Source: Larix sibirica
Taxonomy: Eukaryota; Streptophyta; Pinopsida; Pinales; Pinaceae
DNA: 10,500 nucleotides
Direction: 5' to 3'
Assembly (NCBI GenBank): GCA_004151065.3
Contig: NWUY0303884108.1
Coordinates: 1 to 10,500 of the forward strand
The notes under the pieces: model-generated
What the model was told of the DNA's origin: nothing
What the model saw: the letters and a program-made list of their open reading frames with translations, nothing else
The model's database searches: none
Part shown: positions 7,741 to 10,500 of the stretch, in pieces
Layout: each line of letters starts with the position of its first letter
Position numbering within the stretch: the first letter of the stretch is position 1
Made by a program: the position numbers and the translations under genes

Positions 7741-8525
7741 CTAAACTGTTTCTTCTTCAGTGTACTTTGAGCCAGTGAAATTCCCAACACGAAACTGGTT
7801 CACTTGGGTAAAGTCCATAATCGGGTTAAAATGCAATTTAGTTTCACGAATCAACTTCTCAATCTTTTCTCCTTGTTTCTCAACTTTGGTATCAAGCTTG
7901 TCTTGGTTATGATCTTGTAGTTCTATATGGTTATTAATGCAATCAATGGATTGCTTCATTCCTTCCACATGGGACTTCAACCTCCTCAAAATCTGCTTCA
8001 TATCTCCAATTTCACTCAAGGCCTTACCCAACTCTAAGCCATAGTTCGAGGGATTGGCCATTTCGTCGTAGCTCCTTTCAAGAGGAAAGCATTTCACCCA
8101 TTCCCAAAAGAAGTAGACCAATCTACCAGGGGGGGTGGCGAGCAACATAAATTGCTCCCATCCAAGCCAAATAAGACCGACAATTAGAGATTCTTTAAAA
8201 ATATCCATTGTTTGACAAACACAGAACTAACCACAGAGACCTTGCCTAGAGCACCCACGAAACATAAAGGTCTAGACCGATTTTCCAAAGCCTTTTCTCT
8301 CTCAACAATCATGCACATGCCCCACTCCACAACATCAAGAGTTATCCCACCTATATAATTGGAACCAAAGAAGAGGTATATAACACTAGACTTGTTTGTG
8401 AGGATGGATAAGCAACAACAAGGCCGAAGGCACATGGGGGAGAGGGATTTCACTTGCTTGAAGTGAATGCAATGAGACTTCACTTTAGATGCTTGATACT
8501 TAACCTCCAATTGGAGGCAACGCAT
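7741..8525 (-). pseudogene. Broken gene of unrecognised family with C-terminal coiled coil
   Basis: Two overlapping minus-strand frames appear to be halves of one gene. The first (8525-8184, 113 codons) contains YIGGITLDVVEWGMCMIVER and ENRSRPLCFVGALGKVSVVS. At about 8208 the sensible text moves to the next frame (MDIFKESLIVGLIWLGWEQF), which stays open for 155 codons to 7741. In the second half, residues 8-36 are hydrophobic and Trp-rich, and residues 60-128 form a likely coiled coil: spaced Leu/Ile/Val among charged residues, such as LRRLKSHVEGMKQSIDCINN and LDTKVEKQGEKIEKLIRETK. The open frame of 155 codons is the longest in the window, which may mean milder decay. No catalytic motif is visible. 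It could be an element-encoded structural protein or a host gene fragment; I cannot say which. Confidence 0.5.
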
Positions 8526-8613
8526 TGAGTAGCTCTAGTACTTAGTTAAAACAAACAAAAAATTACAAACCATAATCATGCTTGCTCCAACATTGTGTTT
8601 GTCCTCAATAAAT

Positions 8614-9110
8614 TCATGGTAGCCACTGATGCTCTGGAGGAGCATTGTTACATACCAGCACTCCTTTGTCGAGCCTGATCTCCTCATTTGTTAGTTGATC
8701 TGCAAGGTTCTTATTATTCCTATTGATATGCAAGAATTTTACTTCTCTTGCACTTTGAAGGTTCTAGGCAATTTAGTTATATATCCTACTCTAAATCTTT
8801 CCTTTCTTCTCAGCTTGACTTCTCACCTGTCTAATGACATGAAGGGAGTCTCCAAATATAATGATCTGCTGGAATCCAATATCTTTAACATATTCCAATC
8901 CTGGGAATAAGGCGTACACTTTAGCATAATTGTTGGTAGTAATACCCAGTCCCCAAGAAAACTTAATCTCTTCATTTCCATCGGGGCCAATGAGAACCCC
9001 CCTCCAAACCTGCCACCCTGTAATATGAAGCAAAGTTGAATGCCCTCTAGCCTATTTATTATGAGCAAATGTATGTTTAGCTTAGGATTAGATCTCTTGA
9101 ATGGAATTAT
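8614..9110 (-). pseudogene. RNase H-like domain (RVT_3 type), decayed
   Basis: One minus-strand frame runs from the ATG at 9033 to a TGA at 8616-8614, interrupted by three stops at 8793-8791, 8775-8773 and 8766-8764. It shows GVLIGPDGNEEIKFSWGLGI then TTNNYAKVYALFPGLEYVKD, the TNN.AE..AL..GLE signature of plant-type RNase H; then IIIFGDSLHVIRQV with the catalytic Asp of GDS; and near the end LHINRNNKNLADQLTNE, where the Asp of ADxLxN (codon 8700-8698) is the last catalytic residue. The catalytic Glu after TTNNYA is Lys here. The N-terminal strand with the first Asp lies upstream in another frame (PKLNIHLL, about 9085-9060), where the usual LNFDG is LNIH. This domain type ends many plant LINEs and is an extra RNase H in some Ty3 elements. 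No RT is visible beside it, so its parent is unresolved. Confidence 0.78.
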
Positions 9111-9330
9111 CATAAAGGGATTTTTTGTATCAGAATCCTAAGGTTCTATAGAGATCTAATTTGATGAAGGAAACATGTAATATGTTGTAGTAGGTTAGAC
9201 TAAAGACATCTTGGAAAAATTCCTAAGAGTTCAAAGGCTAGCTAATGTATATTTTTATTTTTATTTTGAAATATCAAATATGAATTTTTTTCATAGAATA
9301 AATAAATAAATAAGAATGAAGATATATATA
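9111..9330. other. No gene; AT-rich with AAAT microsatellite
   Basis: No coding text is seen. A T-rich run at about 9248-9268 and a short (AAAT)n tract at about 9297-9313 are the only structures. If the neighbouring RNase H came from a longer retroelement, its upstream part has decayed beyond reading or was never inserted. Confidence 0.5.
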
Positions 9331-9560
9331 TAGTACAACATGAGTGGGCCTAACAATTAAGAATATGTGTTTTCTCCTCATAGGTCACATGTTCAAGTCT
9401 AAAGTGTGGTAGGGTAGACACATGTGAGCAAGTTGTTGTTTGTGGATATTAGTGTGAGGTTAGCAAGGTACCAACACTCTCATTTTTGCTAAGGGGCTAG
9501 AAACTCGAATGAATTGTATTTCTTGGAAAAAATCCAATGCCTATTTTTCCTTGTAGAATA
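9331..9560 (+). mobile_element. Candidate tRNA-derived SINE
   Basis: TGGGCCTAACAATTAAG at 9345-9361 resembles the RNA polymerase III A box (TRGCNNAGYNGG followed by TTAAG in many plant SINEs). TGTTCAAGTCT at 9390-9400 resembles the B box (GGTTCRANTCC). The spacing of about 30 bases between them is that of a tRNA. CTCATAGG between them sits where a tRNA anticodon loop would be. The downstream body (GGTAGGGTAGACACATGTGAG...) has no coding content and ends in A/T-rich sequence near 9540-9560. AT-rich flanks sharing TAGAAT and TATATATA runs could be remains of a target-site duplication but are too simple to count. The family is not identified and the end is approximate. Confidence 0.4.
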
Positions 9561-10330
9561 TGTATATATATAACACATATATTCCATTAAAAAAAACTAA
9601 AAAAAACATAATTTCTATGCATGAGAAACATTGAAAATCACATTATTTATGTGCTCTAACGTGCTCCAGGTACAATTACAAACGAATATAAAAATGATCA
9701 CAGCTCAAGGTAAAAATTACTTCTCCCACTAACCGTCTACTATAGATATTCTCCTCCATAAAAAGGGTGCTTAAAAACACCTAAGTTTCATGACAATATT
9801 GAGATATTTAAATTACATATTAAAATCTGAACATACAAAAACAAAAAGCAATGTTTATGATTCGATCTGTAGATTGTGGGCATATGGTTTGTCCACCTCG
9901 TCTAAGACAAATATTATTTGTGGAATAAGAAAAATACTCTATCTCATTTGTCACCACTAAAAAGTAAAAGACTTCTTTCATGAAAGTTACATATCAATCA
10001 AAATAGAGGTCGTGTACTCTTACAAAGATCTAGTTTAGAAACCCACCCTTACTCATACATTACCATTCTCATAGGAATCGAATTAACATAGCACTGGCAA
10101 GAAGAGTCACTTAGTGTGTGGGATTAGCTCCAAGCCACAAACAACAATTTAAATGTAGGCCAAATGCAATACAATTAGCAGCTTGTGTAACCACAATAAA
10201 AAGCATCCATTTAAGTGTAGCAAATAGTTGTAGTCAATATAATAAAGTTTGACTTGGGATGGTTTGCATGCCTTGCTTGTTATGGATTGCTAAATGTGTG
10301 AATGGAACTAGCAATAACAAAATAGATTCA
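9561..10330. other. No gene or element recognised
   Basis: AT-rich DNA with frequent stops in all frames. I see no domain text, LTR ends, tRNA or long inverted repeat. An A-rich run lies at about 9590-9606. Confidence 0.5.
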
Positions 10331-10430
10331 TGTGTATATATTCTCCCAACCAAAGCATCAACAGTTAATTAAAGGCTTTGCAAAAACGGTTGTATTTATA
10401 TTCTCTAACCATAACATCAACAATAAATGA
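10331..10430. repeat. Diverged direct repeat, two copies about 60 bases apart
   Basis: TGTGTATATATTCTCCCAAC (10331-10350) with CAAAGCATCAACAGTTAAT is matched at 10391-10430 by TGTATTTATATTCTCTAACC with ATAACATCAACAATAAAT. The two share roughly three quarters of positions with one or two indels. This looks like an old local duplication with a unit near 60 bases. The sequence to 10500 is AT-rich and otherwise featureless. Confidence 0.6.
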
Positions 10431-10500
10431 TTGTATATATAATAATAATTTAATTTTTGTTAAATGTACAACATCAAGAGACATTTTCCAAACCAATCTT

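Noticed and set aside
9345-9400. A functional tRNA gene
   Set aside because: The A- and B-box-like motifs are there, but the flanking arms do not form an acceptor stem and the boxes deviate from consensus, so a SINE relic fits better.
1-10500. CRISPR array, prophage, toxin-antitoxin or other bacterial-type defence system
   Set aside because: No regularly spaced repeats, no ribosome-binding sites and no bacterial gene density. The content is plant retroelement debris.

Overview
The window looks like nuclear DNA from a land plant with a large, repeat-rich genome. A gymnosperm is my best guess, but that is an inference. The reasons are that the sequence is AT-rich, no open frame is longer than 155 codons, and almost everything recognisable is a decayed transposable element. 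The element at the left has the primer-binding site and domain order of plant Ty3/gypsy retrotransposons. I see no intact gene, no bacterial-type signals, no CRISPR array and no functional RNA gene.

Positions 1-4502 hold one degenerate Ty3/gypsy LTR retrotransposon on the minus strand, so it reads from high to low coordinates. The order is 5' LTR (about 4040-4502), tRNA-iMet primer-binding site (4026-4037), a leader of about 720 nt, gag (3308 to about 2150, with a zinc knuckle), aspartic protease (about 2110-1795), reverse transcriptase (about 1575-975), a partly deleted RNase H (about 905-600) and integrase (about 560-1, running off the window). Each domain is recognisable but carries stops, frameshifts, small duplications and damaged catalytic residues. 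The RT/RNase H junction has lost several hundred bases and now holds a TAT repeat and a 21-nt near-perfect palindrome.

Positions 4503-4890 are AT-rich spacer with one TATA-like motif. From about 4895 to 7200 the plus strand carries a long broken coding region. Protein-like text continues across frame changes, first a globular region, then a basic and Ser/Gly-rich linker, then charged, helix-prone segments. I do not recognise the family. This is the best candidate in the window for something undescribed, though it is clearly a dead copy.

Positions 7210-7740 show no supportable gene. On the minus strand, 7741-8525 is a second unrecognised broken coding region whose C-terminal part is a predicted coiled coil. 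Next to it, 8614-9110 is a decayed RNase H-like (RVT_3 type) domain that reads in one frame through three stops. Positions 9331-9560 contain a candidate tRNA-derived SINE with A-box and B-box-like motifs. The rest, to 10500, is AT-rich DNA with a microsatellite and a diverged local duplication.

The pieces do not form a working pathway. The window reads as a graveyard of retroelements and element-associated genes.
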